A stretch of DNA of 64,000 nucleotides from Thamnaconus septentrionalis (GCA_009823395.1 CM020508.1:7108515-7172514), one strand, 5' to 3'; numbered from the stretch's first letter, positions 9,900 to 23,258 are shown. Made by a program: numbers and translations. Notes: generated by a model from the sequence alone, not told the origin.

Positions 9900-12800
9900 G
9901 GCTGCGGACAGAAGGCATCAAAACTTTTTTTTCCTCCTTCAACCTTCCCCCCACCACCTCACCCGCACCGTTTAGTTTTATCTGGTACCTTCCACGACAA
10001 CATGACAGAAGCAACCAGCTTCAGTCGTGTGTTGCCATGGCGACTGCCTGCGGCGTGAGCGCGGGCTCTCGTGCAGTCGAGAGTTCTTAAAGGGACAGAT
10101 CCCGGCGAAAGGCAGGGAGTAAGAGGAGGAGGAGGAGGAAGAGGGGGCAGGTTGTTGATTTTTCTTTTTTCAACCACCCCGATATGAGATATGAAAGTGG
10201 CCCCGCCGCGCTTCCCGGCCACCTGCGCTTTATTTGGGCAGCTGGCACATGGGCAAACTTTTAACAATATGATTTGTGTGCGGTGAGCGCCGAGGCCTGT
10301 TTACCCCGAGCCGCTCTGCCAGAGGGTTAAAATTTACATCCTTAAGGTCAATAAAAGTCAATCGCATGTGAACAAAAGTGACACATTTCTCGCGTCGGTG
10401 GCACGAGGTGCTGGCAGGCGGCCGGGATGGTGCTCAGGCACGGCGTCGCTATTAAAACTCGCCTTAGTAACGCGATATGATGACAAAGTGCTCGAAAACA
10501 CTTCACTTTGGCACGTTGCCGACTTAAAGGCGCATCATCTTCTCCGTTTACAGTAGAGCGAAGGACAAAAGCGGCTTTGTTTGCTAACGCTGCAGAAGTT
10601 GGCACACGGAGCTAGCTTAAAAAGTTGGTCGGTTAGCATCATGAACTGGCAGGAAAAAAGATCAAGGGGAGGAAATAATTTCGGTCGACAAGGAAAATGA
10701 ATTGGCAGCAAATCTGCAGGTTGCTTGGAGGTGTTCAGGAAGACACGTGTCCATCTAGCTTTGCAAATGTTAGCAATGTTATAGACTCAGATCTAAATGA
10801 AACCTAGTGCCAGCAGGTTCATTAAACTGGAAAGTTCATCCTCCTAAGCTGGACTGCACTCATCTAGACAGTCAAGGTGGTGAAGGAGAGTTGAAATTTG
10901 GAAATTTGAACATTTTCTTAAAAGCTATCAAGTCAAGTCTATCTTGAAGTGTACTTTACAAATTACTTGTACTAAGGTTGCAACAGAGCCGCACATTGTG
11001 CTTTTGAAAAAAAAAAAAAGCTTCTCCTTCAGCGTTCCGCAATGTTTTGCATGTAATTTAAGGACAGACAAATATCTTCCGCGCCTGCTGCGAGATATGA
11101 TGAGGTGATTTTCTGCAGGACGGAATTCATTCACTTAATGGATGCAAGCTTTTCACAACAGATGACACCTTTTTTTTCACCCTGGAAAATGCTCTCCATT
11201 AACACAATGATTTCCACTCCAGAAAAGGTAGTAACTACGAGGGCAAAGCCACCGGGGGGGAGGCGGACTGACTGACTGACAGATACTCGTTTTACATCTG
11301 TGACTCACATCCTGATCGCACTCATGGACTGACGGCGCGAGACTACATTCACAACTGGAATTACCTTCCAAAAATGTATCATCCTGTTTGTGATGCTGCT
11401 ATTCCCGGTGACCTCCTGAAGGGATGGCGGATGCATTTCCATCTGATGGTGCGAGGTCCCCTGGCACTGACGTCAGCAGCACGTTGAGGGAAGAAAAAGA
11501 TTTCGGTCTCTGCCGTCAAAGACTTCAGCAATAATATTACTTCCACAAAGGTCAGTCGAGTCCTGAAAAAAGCATGCAAATACCTTTGTCTAACTTTAGT
11601 CTTTTATTTGCTTTATGATTCAGTTGGGGTTGAGCCTAGCAACTCGGATTGAAATGCGTGTCACAAGCCAATTAGGTTTCTTTAAACCGATGGCGTCCAG
11701 TTGGTAACAAAAGAGGCTTCTCATTGAGGAGGAGGAGTCCAGAGAAGTCCAATTGTGAATCTTGAATAGTCTTCAGTGTCTGTTGTTGTTGTTTTTCTTT
11801 TAATGAGGAAGTGTCCTGTTCTGATAGGTTGCTCATATTGCAGCATCACCACTGCAGCATCTGTTGCAGTAGCAACCATCCAGGACTGGCTGGAAACACT
11901 GCAGATGGGAGATTTTCAAGTTGGATCTGCAAAACTTGAGGGAATATTTCACATTAAAACCATTCATACAAACAGCGATGTGAATAAGCAACAGACGACA
12001 GATGACAAAAGACTTTTTTTTTTAATCTAATTGATAAATTCCAGATTCTGAACTTTAATTTCCCTGGAATAACTGGGCGTGACTTCATGTGCTTTTGCAG
12101 CGAGGTCATGTGTCTGTCACCGCTGCCCCAGCTGTCTAGGAAGTGACCGGAGGAAACAACTGGCCGGCTGCCTGCATTTCACAGATGAGTCACACGTCGA
12201 TGGAACTCGGCTCTACTTTCGACTTTAAAAGGCATCTGACCAACCCTATCTCTGACTTGTCTCGGCAGTGATTATCAAGTACAGCACAATAGTATTAAGA
12301 TTGAATGCACATTATACAATATTTAAGTCAACTCAATCAGCAGGCTTTCCAGGTGGCCGCTGTGTAATCCCACGCAGATGTTGGTCAGTTGGTACTGGGA
12401 TCAGGAAGCATTTTAATAAACATTAGCTTAATTCTAGAAAGGTATTATAATAAACATGACAAACAGAATTTAAAAATATGCACATAAGACAATAGGAGAC
12501 AGTTGGGGTTCATCACTTTCTGCAGCATATGTTAGTTGAAAAAGTAATTCCAATTAGAAAATATGAATAGGTGCAAAACACTATGCAACGCAAAGAGTGT
12601 TAAAACCAATAAATTACACAAACATAGAATACTAAACACAATTGAGATGTTGGCACGTCACACATTCAGCTTTACACTGTAAGCAAACATTACGGTTTTA
12701 TATGTACTGTTTTGTTTAGTTACCCTGCCAATAATGTTTCCTGTCATATCAGTTTAGGGAGGTGGATGAAAATGTTGCAGAGAGTTTTTAGCTAGGAGTG

Positions 12801-13600
12801 TTTGGCAGGAGATGAACGCCAGGGGTTGATCCAACCCAGCGGTGCAGCCCAGCGGCGGCGCTGAGTGACAGCTGCTCCCACGCCGGGGGGGATGGTGGTG
12901 GGAGACCCCTTCAGTCACGACCGCCTCCCCCGCCCGCACCACGAGAGAGAGGTGAGGGAGAAGGGAGGACGGGGGGGCTGGAAAAAAAGGTGACTCCAGG
13001 CCACACGGTGGGAAGGGGGGGGCGAGGGGAGAGGAGGAAGGGAGGGGAGGTTGGCTGTTTGCATGAGCGGGCCGTGCGCTGACATCAACCTCCCTCCATT
13101 AAAGAACCGCTGGAGGGACCTCGCGCCGAGGCGGCACAGGAAGGAGGTGAGGAGGGGATGTGTGCGGAGGAAACGCCACTTTTCCTGCCCTCGCTGCCCT
13201 CGGCGCTCGATCAGCGGCCGGCGCGCATCGGGAGTAAATTGAGCGGATGGATGATGCAGCTCAAGTTCAGCCAGTCCGACTCGCTGAGGGCAATCACCGC
13301 TGCTCGAGGCCCCGGCTGGCCCGGTGACGTGCACGCTGACACCGTGAGTCAAGTCAAGTCAAGGCGAGGGGGAGGGGAGGAGTGCAAAAGGAGTGCGTTC
13401 AGTAGATTCAGAGGCTACAGAGTTAATTAAAATGTAGGTGTATGAAGAAGACCTGTACACAACTTTTGACTTGTGCAGCGTTAACCCCCTCTGGTTGGTG
13501 ACAAATACCTGTCCAGTAAGTTGAGGAGGGCCATGTAATTCCAAACATTAAGGTTCTCACTTTTACTTTATTTTTGTGGGTTTTTCCAAAGTTTGATTGG
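9900..13600. other. Non-coding stretch, no gene seen
   Basis: Mixed unique sequence with GC-rich blocks near 10.0-10.4 kb and 12.85-13.37 kb (G/C-run rich, CpG-containing). A palindromic CRE-type TGACGTCA lies at 11468-11475. The short open frames in the GC-rich blocks resemble no protein and have no matching splice partners. Confidence 0.55.
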
Positions 13601-13644
13601 AAGAAAAACAACAAAACTTGCTGCTTCCTTAAAAAAAAAAATTA

Positions 13645-13671
13645 AATAATAATAATAATAATAATAATAAA
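13645..13671. repeat. (AAT)n microsatellite
   Basis: Eight to nine AAT/TAA units after an A-run. Confidence 0.9.
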
Positions 13672-14541
13672 AATGATACAGAAAAGGCTGGAGATTTGAC
13701 AGGTGTTCTTCGATGATAATTTTTTTCCCGTTAGAACAAATTAGAATAATAACACCGCAACCCGAGAAATTGTGTGACAGTGGTGATCCTAAGACGCACT
13801 GATGACGATATAATTACACAACAGAAAGTTGTTTAAAAAGAAAAAAAGGAAAAAAGAAAGACAGTCTAAAATCGAAAAAGGATTTCAGAATAAGAGAGGT
13901 GAAGGGCGCCCTCATCTGGTCGTTTCCACTGTTTCCGTGTGGTTCCCTCCATTAAACATTAAACTAAAACTTCACTGTAGTTACTGTCCGACAAAATGAC
14001 GATAAGAAAAATACTGATGATGATGTTAACAATCATCTTAAAGTGACACCGAATAAACCGACTTTTCTTTCACAATCTTCTTGTGTCTTTAAAAAAATAA
14101 AATAAAATAAAAAAAGTCACTGAACATGAAATTCAAGTAAGTATTCATAATCCACAACAAAAACACTGTATGCTTTTTAGAATACAAAACTGCAAAAACT
14201 ACTAAAAGCTTAAAAAAAATAAAATTAAATAAAATTTTAAAAAAAACCTTAAAGGTGTAAAATTCGATGGGATGGGTTGAACATGAAATTCATACGTTCC
14301 TGGCTAGATAATATCACTAAACTATGCAGTCAATGTAATAACTTGTAATATTGGAACCATCGCATTTTTACTGCTGCCCAGAAGGTCGACCAACCCCAGC
14401 AGCTATACAAGAGAGAAGGGAGATCAGGTGGGAAACATCTAAGAACAGGAAGTGACGTCACCGTTACCAAAAAAAAATCTTGCTAATCTAGTGGCACTTC
14501 CAATATCCGGTCTCGTGGATTTGAACGCGTGCATCATCTCG

Positions 14542-14555
14542 CCACTAGATGGCAG
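14542..14555 (+). promoter_or_regulatory. CTCF-like motif, forward
   Basis: CCACTAGATGGCAG fits the 14-base CTCF core closely (consensus about CCASYAGRKGGCRS). A weaker reverse-oriented match, GCGCCCTCATCTGG, lies at 13906-13919. Occupancy cannot be judged from sequence. Confidence 0.45.
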
Positions 14556-14935
14556 TGAGGTTTTGTGCCTGTCTGGGCGTCTCCCTCCCTCCCAGGCGTG
14601 TGTACAGTGTGTCTCCCTTTTAATAGTGGCATAATGCTCCCTTTACCGCTCACCAGGCCGCACACTCCGCCACAGCCGCCCGCCTCAACCTCTAACTATA
14701 CCCCCCCCCTCCCCACCAAACCCAGAGCGTCGGGAAACACTTGAAAGCGGCCGACAGTGTGTCTCGGAGACGGAGAAACACAGCGGCGAGCTTCTGACCC
14801 TAATGAGGCTCATACGTGAGTGGGCGCCCGGCTCCTAGCCATGCTGCATTCATTTTGCACGGCTCGGCAGCAGCGGCGGCGATGATCTAAACCATATGAG
14901 GAGCTGAGTGGATGTGCGGAGAGCCAGCGAGCGAG

Positions 14936-14936
<1 letters not shown>

Positions 14937-14975
<39 letters not shown>
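14937..14975. repeat. (GGCA)n microsatellite
   Basis: About nine GGCA units. The Arg-Gln-Ala-Gly frames across it are repeat translation. Confidence 0.95.
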
Positions 14976-14979
<4 letters not shown>

Positions 14980-15189
14980 GCCACCCACAGCCAGCGCTCG
15001 CCCGCTCGACCGCTCCCCTACCTCCCTCCCACCCTCGCTGGGCCGGGGCGGCATTCCTGGGTGCCCCTGGGATATCTGCCTGCTGGAGGAGGGAACATCA
15101 CTCACGGACACTCTGATACTTGCAGCATGTGCTACCTCCATTTTCTCCACCGAGCGATCAAAAGGGCCAAGCTGAGGAGCGAACGACAG

Positions 15190-15191
<2 letters not shown>

Positions 15192-15234
<43 letters not shown>
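15192..15234. repeat. (CT)n microsatellite
   Basis: About 21 CT units. It accounts for the Ser-Leu-rich open frames around 14908-15588. Confidence 0.95.
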
Positions 15235-15238
<4 letters not shown>

Positions 15239-16194
15239 GTTCATGTGTCAGAGGTCAACAAGTACGGGATGCAGATGTTTTGAAGGTGGTGGAACACGTG
15301 TGCCTCCGTCTGGAAGCCTGTTGCAAACGCACTCTACTTTTTTTCAGGGTTTTTTTGTGCGTCCTCCCAGGGGGGGTGGGCTCTGTTGTTTGCAGTCTCG
15401 CTCCCTGCGGCTGTCTCTGTTTGATCATAAACTGGAGGGGGAAAAAAAAAAAAAAAAAGCAGAGGGGCCCGACGCCAGTGTATCCCGATAAGCTCCCACT
15501 ATTTTTTTTCACCTCGTGTTTGTTGGGGCCGACGTGTTGCTCAAGGGCAGACCGCCTCCGCTCCCACGCTTCCCAACCGCAGGCGTAATCGGCGCGAGGC
15601 CGTTGATGAACCCAGACAGTCAACAAAAGGCAGACTGGGGGTCCTCTCGGTCTTCGCCAGGTGTTGGGTTACACTCGGAGGAAGTGCAATTAAGGGTCAG
15701 CCCTGCAATGTGTCACTCCTCAAGAGTGCTCTGAGCACGGCTGAGGCAAGGAAAGAAACGAGAGAAAAGAAGAAGTGTCATCTTTCATAGATTACAGAAA
15801 GCTTTTAGTTTGTTGAGGAGAATATGGGCCACAAAACAATACACACAAACAAGGCAATTCAGATTTATTAAAATTAATAACAACTGATAAAAGTGTCTGC
15901 TTGTAGGGTCATCCAATGAGGTCATGAGTAATAGTATAACATTATGAAAAAAGGGCCAATCTAACAGCAGCTTTGTGTCTTTGTCCAGCACCTCATCCGC
16001 CCCGGGGAGTCTAATGTGGTGCGAAAAATGTTTTGTGGGGGTCATATAAGTGCCCGGCGTCTGGCGCTGGAGGGCATGGATCATTTCCCGGCTGTGGAAA
16101 TTGAGTCAGAGTCAAACTGTGTCCTGCCCTGCCTGCCTGGCTCATGACTGGCTGAGACGATCGCCCATCCCAGCAGCATAATTCCATCTGGGCT

Positions 16195-16406
16195 AAATAT
16201 TTATACAGAGGGGGAACAACATCACTTATTCACAACACATTCATTCACATAAGAGGGAGCTACCTCCAGACGTGGACCCACACACAGAGAGAGGGACGCT
16301 TTTTTTTTTTTTTTTTTTTTCTCCTACTGGAGGGGGACATCAGCCGCCTCTGGTTGATACTCGCGCAGAGAAGCTTTTGAGGGGAAAAACTCACCGAGGG
16401 ACAACC
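16195..16406 (+). promoter_or_regulatory. fstl3: fstl3 proximal promoter / 5' UTR region
   Basis: A TATA-like AAATATTTATACAG lies at about 16195-16208, roughly 200 bases upstream of the fstl3 start codon. A run of 21 T at 16300-16320 would lie in the 5' UTR. The transcription start cannot be fixed from sequence. Confidence 0.35.
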
Positions 16407-19400
16407 ATGAGCCTCCACGCCTGTCTTTTTGGAGTGATTATCACTTTGCTTCAGGTCGGCAGGAATCCCACCAGCGGTGAGTGGACTTTTCCATTTTCTA
16501 TTTTAAAGAGTAGGACTCTAGCAGAGGGAATGAATGGAATTGTTTCCTCCCTCACAGGTCATATTTTTCTACTTGTACGGCAGCTTATGGAAATTGAGCC
16601 GTCAGAATCTGTACATTTATTGATTTATTATAAGAGACTCTTCAGATTCAGACCTGCTGCCTTTTTACCGTCCAGACACTCTGACCTCATACAATCCACA
16701 TTGCCAGACTTGACTGCCAGACAGACTGATGAAATTTTGCTGCGTGCTGTGCTGAGCTGTGCTGTGCTGAGCTGTGCTGTGCTGTGCTGTGCTGAGCTGT
16801 GCTTGTGCTGTCGTCCCCAGCCGGGATGTGCTGGCTGCAGCAGGGTCCGGAGCAGAGGTGCGACATGGTGCTGATGAGAGAGGTGACCAGGGAGGAGTGC
16901 TGCGGCGGAGGCCGTCTGGACACAGCCTGGTCCAACACCAGCCTGCCCATGAATGAGGTCAGCCTGCTGGGCTTCCTGGGCATCGTCTCCTGCAAACCCT
17001 GCAAAGGTAAACAAACAGACCGTTAAACCGCTAACTGAAGCCCTCCAAGTCCAGTCACTCAACACGCCCCCCTCCCCCCGACTCTTGCCTGATTCAAACC
17101 GACATCCAGGAGTCCACTTTGAACAATTTAGTGAATAAATGCTGCAAACCGTCTGCCGTCCGTTAGATTTAAGTACCAGCAGTCAGAGCAGTAACGGCAG
17201 TTTTCTTATTGCTTCATTTATGAGGAGGATTTAAGGGTTAAGGGTGACGTGAAAGAGCTCCACCGTCCAAGTGACTCAAAGTTATTTAATTGAATCAGGA
17301 TATTTCACCCGGCCAGCTCCCGCCGCACTTTGCTAACCAAACGCAGACGTGGATGGAGGAGCGGCGTTCCGCATAACTCCCGCCAGCCGCCTGCCAGGAG
17401 AGGTTCACCCAGGTTCACGCGCCTATCTGATCCCTCCGAGTTTTACGAGCAGAAAAAGCCGGCGTGGGCCAGAGAAGCATGAATTTTTTAACACATTGTT
17501 CCGCGGTTAAATATCAAGCCGAGGTAGGATTTGCAGCTTCGCACATTTCTCTGGCGTGCGGTTTAAGGAAACCGCAGTTTGAATTTGTATAAAAACCCGA
17601 GAGGGATTGAGAGACAGTTTTGCTGCAGAACAGAAACCCAACCAATGCACATTTCTCCAGGGCTAATTAATAATAAGGAGGCTGCTGCTGTTCTTTCTTT
17701 CATTCTTTTTTTCCCCTCTTTTTTTTTGCTCCCATGAGCTAGATGCATTCCACCAGGCTGGAGTGAATGCCGGCCACATGCTCCCATGTCTGGGACTCAT
17801 AATGCACGGCAGTGTCTCGAGCGTTTGGAATTCCGTGGGCTTGTCGCGTCAAAGCTGAGACACCTACATAATCAGGAAGGCGTTTTTTTTTGTTTTTTTT
17901 TGCAGGCACACATTCATTCCCTTGTCGCTGGCAGACGGGGGGGAAAATGCAGGCTGCAGCCAGAGCCAAAGCGAAAGATGGAAATCGACCAAAAAGGGAG
18001 GGAGAGGTTGGAGGGGGGACGGTGGAGGAGGGGAGGGTGGGGCGGGGGGCAGAACAGGATATTGCAAAGCAGGAGAGAAGCAGGAAATAAGAAATGAGTT
18101 CCTCATTGTTGGGAGACTCCTCTGATCTCGGCTGCTGCTGCTGTCGCGGATCAGACGCCGTCGCAGGCCGGGACATGTGCGCGGCGGGCAGACGTTGACC
18201 TCAGCGCCGCGTCGGGTTACGGCCCCTCCCCCTCCCCTCCCGCCGCTTTGACATTATGGGCTGTCAGATGAGCCGCGTCTGTCTCCGGCAGACATCTGAG
18301 CCCCCGAGAATCCCTCCGTCAGACTGTGTGCAGTCGCACACGCACACAGGTGTGTTGTGAAAACAGCTGCTCAATCAGTCTGCCCCCGCTCTCCCCCCCA
18401 CCCCACCTCCGACTGTCCCGGGGGTGAGACGCCGCCGCGGTGCGTGACGGTCAATAAACACCTGTGATTACTGTCAACATTGTGCAAGGCATGAATTGCA
18501 GCTACGTCGTCTACCTGTATCGTCGCTACGGCGTCTGTTACTACAACTACAATTGTGCTTTTTTTGTTTTCCCTCCCCCCCGGCAGAGACTTGCGAGGGG
18601 GTGAAGTGCAACCCGGGGAAGGTGTGCAGGATGAAGACGGGGCGGCCGCAGTGCGTGTGCTCGCCGGACTGCTCCCACATCACCCGCAAGCACGCCGTGT
18701 GCGGCAGCGACGGCCAGACGTACAAGGACGAGTGCACCCTGCTGCTGGCCCGCTGCATGGGCCACCCGGACCTGGAGGTCATGTACCAGGGCGAGTGCAA
18801 GAGTAAGTCTGCCATGTTAGAATAACAATAAAACGCTTATTTATATGTCAATATTATGTATATATGACGTGTAAACAATCCAACTGTCCATCAGATGTAA
18901 ATATCCTGTTTTTCCTTTGTTTTGTTTTATTTCCTTTTAATCAATATAATTTTCCTTGTCTTTGCACTTCATCGTTGCTGTAATCATGCAAATTTCCCCA
19001 ATGTGGAATTGATGCAAGAAGTCTACTTTAGCATCAGAGCTAATTTCAGCTGAACCTGGGTCGCTCATGCTAAACCCCCTCCCCCACCCTGTCTTTCTCC
19101 ATGGCAGAGTCCTGCTCCAACGTGGTGTGTCCCGGCACGCACACCTGCGTCACCGACCAGACCAACAGCGCCCACTGCGTCATGTGCCGCACGGCGCCGT
19201 GCCCCATCCCCATGATGTCCGAGCAGGCCATCTGCGGCAACGACAACGTCACCTACCCCAGCGCCTGCCACCTCCGCCGCGCCACCTGCTTCCTGGGCCG
19301 CTCCATCGGCGTGCGCCACTACGGCCACTGCAACAGTAAGTGCCGGAAACAGCCGCTAGCGGCGGGCGTGTCGAGCCACTTATCGATAATATCAATACCG

Positions 19401-20007
19401 ATGTTGGTATCGGTCTCATTCGATATTAGTGTAAAGAGATCTACACTATAGACTTGTATCTAGATATTGCATTTGTATAATACTGATCACCATGTTTAAA
19501 CTACTACAGAGTTGCCCATTAGGTTGGAATAAGATGTTTGTTTTACCGCATCCTATGAAATGATTGTGGCAATAATTCAAAGTAGAAAAAAACTGAAGGT
19601 AGGTCAGCCAACCAGCTCTTTATAAAGACTTCTGCTCTAAAGATGCAAATCTTATTTCATTTAATGGTGTGGACAATTCAATTTGGACAATTTCCCTATA
19701 ATATAATATTTCCCCATATATACATATATATCTTTGGTTTTGACTAATTAATGAACCGCAGAAGGAAACAAATCTCAAAACACTGAAAGTTCATAAAAAA
19801 AATCCTTCAGATTTAGCAATTTAGCATTTGATGATCGCTAAATCAACGAATTGCTAATTGCTAATCACATTAATGAAAAAAGTAGTGGTATCGCATTGGC
19901 ATTGGCGATACTTGGATTGACAGTCTCTCTCTCCCTCTCTCTCTGTCCCCGCAGACCCTCCTCGGAAATCTCACAACTTTGAAGGCAGTGAGGAAAACGC
20001 GGTCTAG
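16407..20007 (+). CDS. fstl3: Follistatin-like 3 (follistatin-related protein), complete, 5 exons
   Basis: Secreted glycoprotein of the follistatin family. It binds and neutralises activins, myostatin and GDF11 outside the cell. Exons: 16407-16476, 16821-17006, 18587-18802, 19108-19335, 19955-20007. All introns are GT-AG and phase 1, giving 250 residues (human about 263). Residues 1-23 are a signal peptide ([18 protein letters not shown]...). Exon 2 (24-85) is the N-terminal follistatin domain with [15 protein letters not shown] and CKPC. Exon 3 (86-157) is follistatin/Kazal domain 1, starting [14 protein letters not shown] and ending YQGECK. Exon 4 (158-233) is domain 2, from [13 protein letters not shown] to VRHYGHC. 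Exon 5 is an acidic tail ending GSEENAV. Two follistatin domains, not three, separate FSTL3 from follistatin. Sequons NTS (exon 2) and NVT (exon 4) are present. The chosen ATG has A at -3; the in-frame upstream extension has no ATG. Confidence 0.95.
16741..16811 (+). repeat. GTGCTGAGCT minisatellite in fstl3 intron 1
   Basis: A head-to-tail array of GCTGTGCTGAGCT / GTGCT units ends about 10 bases before the acceptor of fstl3 exon 2 (16820/16821). It occupies the place where the branch point and most of the pyrimidine tract would be expected. Confidence 0.9.
17007..18586 (+). other. fstl3: fstl3 intron 2
   Basis: A 1580-base intron between exons 2 and 3. It has a purine-rich G/A block near 17985-18060 and GC-rich sequence at 18120-18440. 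The open frames inside it are unconserved. No embedded gene was seen. Confidence 0.85.
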
Positions 20008-21295
20008 ACATCGCCGAGCGTCACACCAGTTAGCTTCCCACGATGACCTCTCTTTTTTTGTTTGTGTTCGTGTTTGTGTGTGTGTGTGTGTTGTTTGATT
20101 TTTATTTTGTTGTTTTTTTGACAATCACTCCTCACCTCCGCCGAACACGGTACGGGGGTGACCGGCTGCCTCGACACAGCAATATCTCACAAGCTCTTTG
20201 GGAGATGTGTGCATAGTGTAAATAGAATGCCACTATTTATTGGAGAAGGTATCAAACTTTATTTATGTCTTCATCTTAGCTACCAATCCATATATATATA
20301 TATATAAATATATATTACCCGGAAAGCTGATACAACAAATGTATTTATTGTGTCCTTTTGTTGTTTATTGTGTGTATTGTGTTTGTACAGTGGCGGCCAC
20401 TGGCATTGGCGTTTTACAATTTATTCTGGGTTTTTTTTGTGTTGTTTTTTTGCTTAAAGTTTCTTCCATCTCCCCCACAAACAAACAGTTTTCCCCCTAA
20501 TGAGCCGTTGCTGCGCCTCATTAGCGGCGCTGATTTGTTTTTGGGGAGGCTGATACCCGCCCGGCGCCTGCCAGCGTGATCCAAACTCACCGCAAAACAA
20601 GAGCGGGACGACGACAACAGTCGCGCTGCTTGTCATCTGGCGGTGGAGGAGTCAGCCTAAACAACCCGGTGCAGCCTCACTCTTTCCTCCCCGCGTGTTT
20701 ACGAGATCTGGATTCAGACTCCTGGTTGATCGCCACAGCGAAGGTTTGGGGTTGTGTTTGCTGCAGTCTCACATGACTGCGGTTCCAAAAGCCCAAGCCC
20801 TCCACAGTACCTCCTCTGGCCAGAGCCACTCTTTTGTTTTCCCATTGCATTTTTGTAGGTCCTGCTAGTTTACCCTCTCGCTTAGTTGCGCATTCGATTG
20901 TTTTTCCTTCAAATACTGGTCAGGCAAATGTAATTTAGCCTCAACCATGGATTTTTCTTTTTTTAACAAAATGAAATTAATCAGAAAAAGCAATTTGAAC
21001 TGTGCACAGCAGGTGTCTGAACCACTTCCTGTAGTTCTTTTTTCGGTGCCTTTTGGGATATTTTAACAACAGCTCCTGTAAATAAGTGTCTCGTGTACCT
21101 ACCACTGTACTTACTGTGAAGTTTTAATGATGGCCACATCAACATATTTTTGTATTTTTGTACCGCCATTCTGAAACAACATAAAGTTTAACATGTGTCA
21201 CAATGTTTCATCATTCTTTCTTGCTTTACGACTTTCTGACTCTCAGTGGTCGGCACTCACATTTCATGGTGTAAATAAAAGCTACGCTTACACTA
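20008..21295 (+). other. fstl3: fstl3 3' UTR (approximate)
   Basis: Non-coding sequence after the TAG stop, with a (TG)n tract near 20075-20090 and a (TA)n tract at 20287-20316. The best poly(A) signal is AATAAA at 21274-21279. A later AATAAA near 21740 is an alternative. Confidence 0.4.
21274..21279 (+). terminator. fstl3: Likely fstl3 poly(A) signal
   Basis: AATAAA 1.27 kb after the stop codon, with no better upstream candidate in the same strand context. The cleavage site was not verified. Confidence 0.4.
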
Positions 21296-23103
21296 CAAGC
21301 TTTCTTAAATCCAAACAGAATCATATGGGTTTAACTGTTGGCAAGGCCAAACAAAGTGATGCAAGTATGACGCATTCTAGATGCATCCGGCTTTGATGAG
21401 AATAAGCCATTGTGAGATGTGCAGAATTCTTTGGAAAAAGCAGAAAAGGGAAAAGTTCCCCCTGTCTTGTAAATAGAAGCAGCTGCTGCTGTTTGCCTTC
21501 AAATAATTCTTCTCTCAATTCCTCCTTGCTGAGCACCAAATTTAATGTTCTCCCTTTTTCACATTTTGTAACTTCTGGCTGTGTGTTGGTGTTTTTGCGT
21601 CCATTTTTTGTCATAAAGTTAGTCTTTTAGGCAAAATAACAAAAACAACAAAAGCAGCGACCGGCGACCCAATTCTAGGCCAGACAACAGCAGTGATGGA
21701 AGACACTAATGGCTGGAGTGCAAGCGTGGACGCAAGTCTAAATAAAAAACTGCCACCTGTGTCACAACGACATTTCCTCCCAAATGGGCCTCAGCAGGTC
21801 AGAACCAGCTTTGATTGCTGTGTTTAGGCTAAGAAATTTCTCGCTAATCAGGCCTTTGTTGGTCTTTCCGTAAACCTGTGGCTGATTTCAAAAGGTTTAG
21901 GCCCCGGTGAGATCATGCCTGGGCCCTGGTGGAAGCTGCGCAGCCTCCCCGCCCACACTCCGCCCTCGTACGGCGGTAGGTCAGCTCCCCGCCGTGCGCT
22001 CATGCGTGCGGCAGTCAGACATCCTCTCCTGTGCGTGCGGCAGCCCAGTCGCCTCCTTGACAGGTCTCGTGTGAGAGGCGAAGGAGAATCAAAACCAGGC
22101 CTCGGGATACCATCCCTCCACCCCCACCCCCACCCCAACCCCAACCTGCCCTTCCTCCCAATTTGGAGACGAAGGATTAAATGTTCCCGAGTGTTGCATA
22201 GTGTCCCAGGCCACTGACTCACTTTGCATCGCCCCCTTTTGTTTTCCTCCTGCTCCTCTTTCTCCTCCACGGAACCCGACCTGCCGCCATGCGCCAGCAT
22301 CTGGTTCGACTTTTTGGAGATGTTTATTCTCCTGTCCAAGTACCCTTTTATTGCGCTGGGAATGGAATTAGATGTTTTGTTAGATTGAGCGGGGCAAATA
22401 ACAACAGGCAGGGGGAAGCTGTTGCCGTGCCCAAAAAGTAAAAAATGCTTGAATCCTGTGGTGAATATAAAAGCTGGACTCGAGTTGGCAAAAGAGGTCT
22501 TGGCCACACAAGCGTGTTAGTCACATTCTGACAGCGTCAGTCACCGAAACGCGACCTCAGCGCGCCCGATGGAGAACCCCAAAGCCGCGTTGGTTGTATT
22601 AAATGTCTTCCAGATATTCAATATAAACTGCATAATCTTTTGGTGAACAATGAGATTTTGGGAGACCAATTAACCTCATAGTTCTGCCAGTGTGGGCCTG
22701 TCCGCAGAGCTCCGTCTGAATGGCCTATCTAAAAAAGCAGTATTGTTTTAAAAAAAACGGCCACCCCGCAGGAATTTGCAGTGAACACCCACTAAAAAAT
22801 GAAGCCGCACTTTGGGGTCCGTCTGCTGAAAGGGCTGCGGTGCCGCGGTGAAATATAAAGTGAGAGGCACTCAGTGACGGCTCGTATTTGGGAAGTTTGA
22901 ACTCCAGACGAAGCCGGGCAGGCGGACATTAAAAATTCCATTTGCCGTCATCGTTCCGAGTCCAAACGGCCTGATGCCTTCCTCCAGGGTCATCACCGCA
23001 TCCGCCGGCACCTCTGGCTGAGACTGGGGGACGTGAGGTGGCAATGTTGCTGCTAACAACCCGAAAGATGGAAAATGCAATTGTTTTTACTGTTAGTTTA
23101 TAT

Positions 23104-23258
23104 GAGTCACTTACCAAACAGAATGGGGCTCACTGAGTCAGTCAGCCATAGTGTACACATTCTTTTCCTTACAGATTCTATTTCTTTTTACTGACTCAAG
23201 TTTATGTGAATCACTCTCCAAAAGAGAATCTTGCTCACTGAGTCAGTCAACAAGCCAT
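23104..23258. repeat. Diverged direct repeat carrying AP-1 motifs
   Basis: 23104-23150 and 23210-23258 share the order GAGTCACT/AATCACT, CCAAA.AGAAT, GCTCACTGAGTCAGTCA. Each copy holds a TGAGTCA, and another TGACTCA lies between them near 23192. This looks like a local duplication or an old repeat. Function is unknown. Confidence 0.5.

Noticed and set aside
14908..15588. 226-residue plus-strand frame
   Set aside because: Crosses the (GGCA)n and (CT)n microsatellites and an A-run; no conserved motif or splice partner.
16272..16406. N-terminal extension of fstl3 in frame with the chosen start
   Set aside because: No ATG in the extension; it reads through the 21-T run and lacks signal-peptide character.
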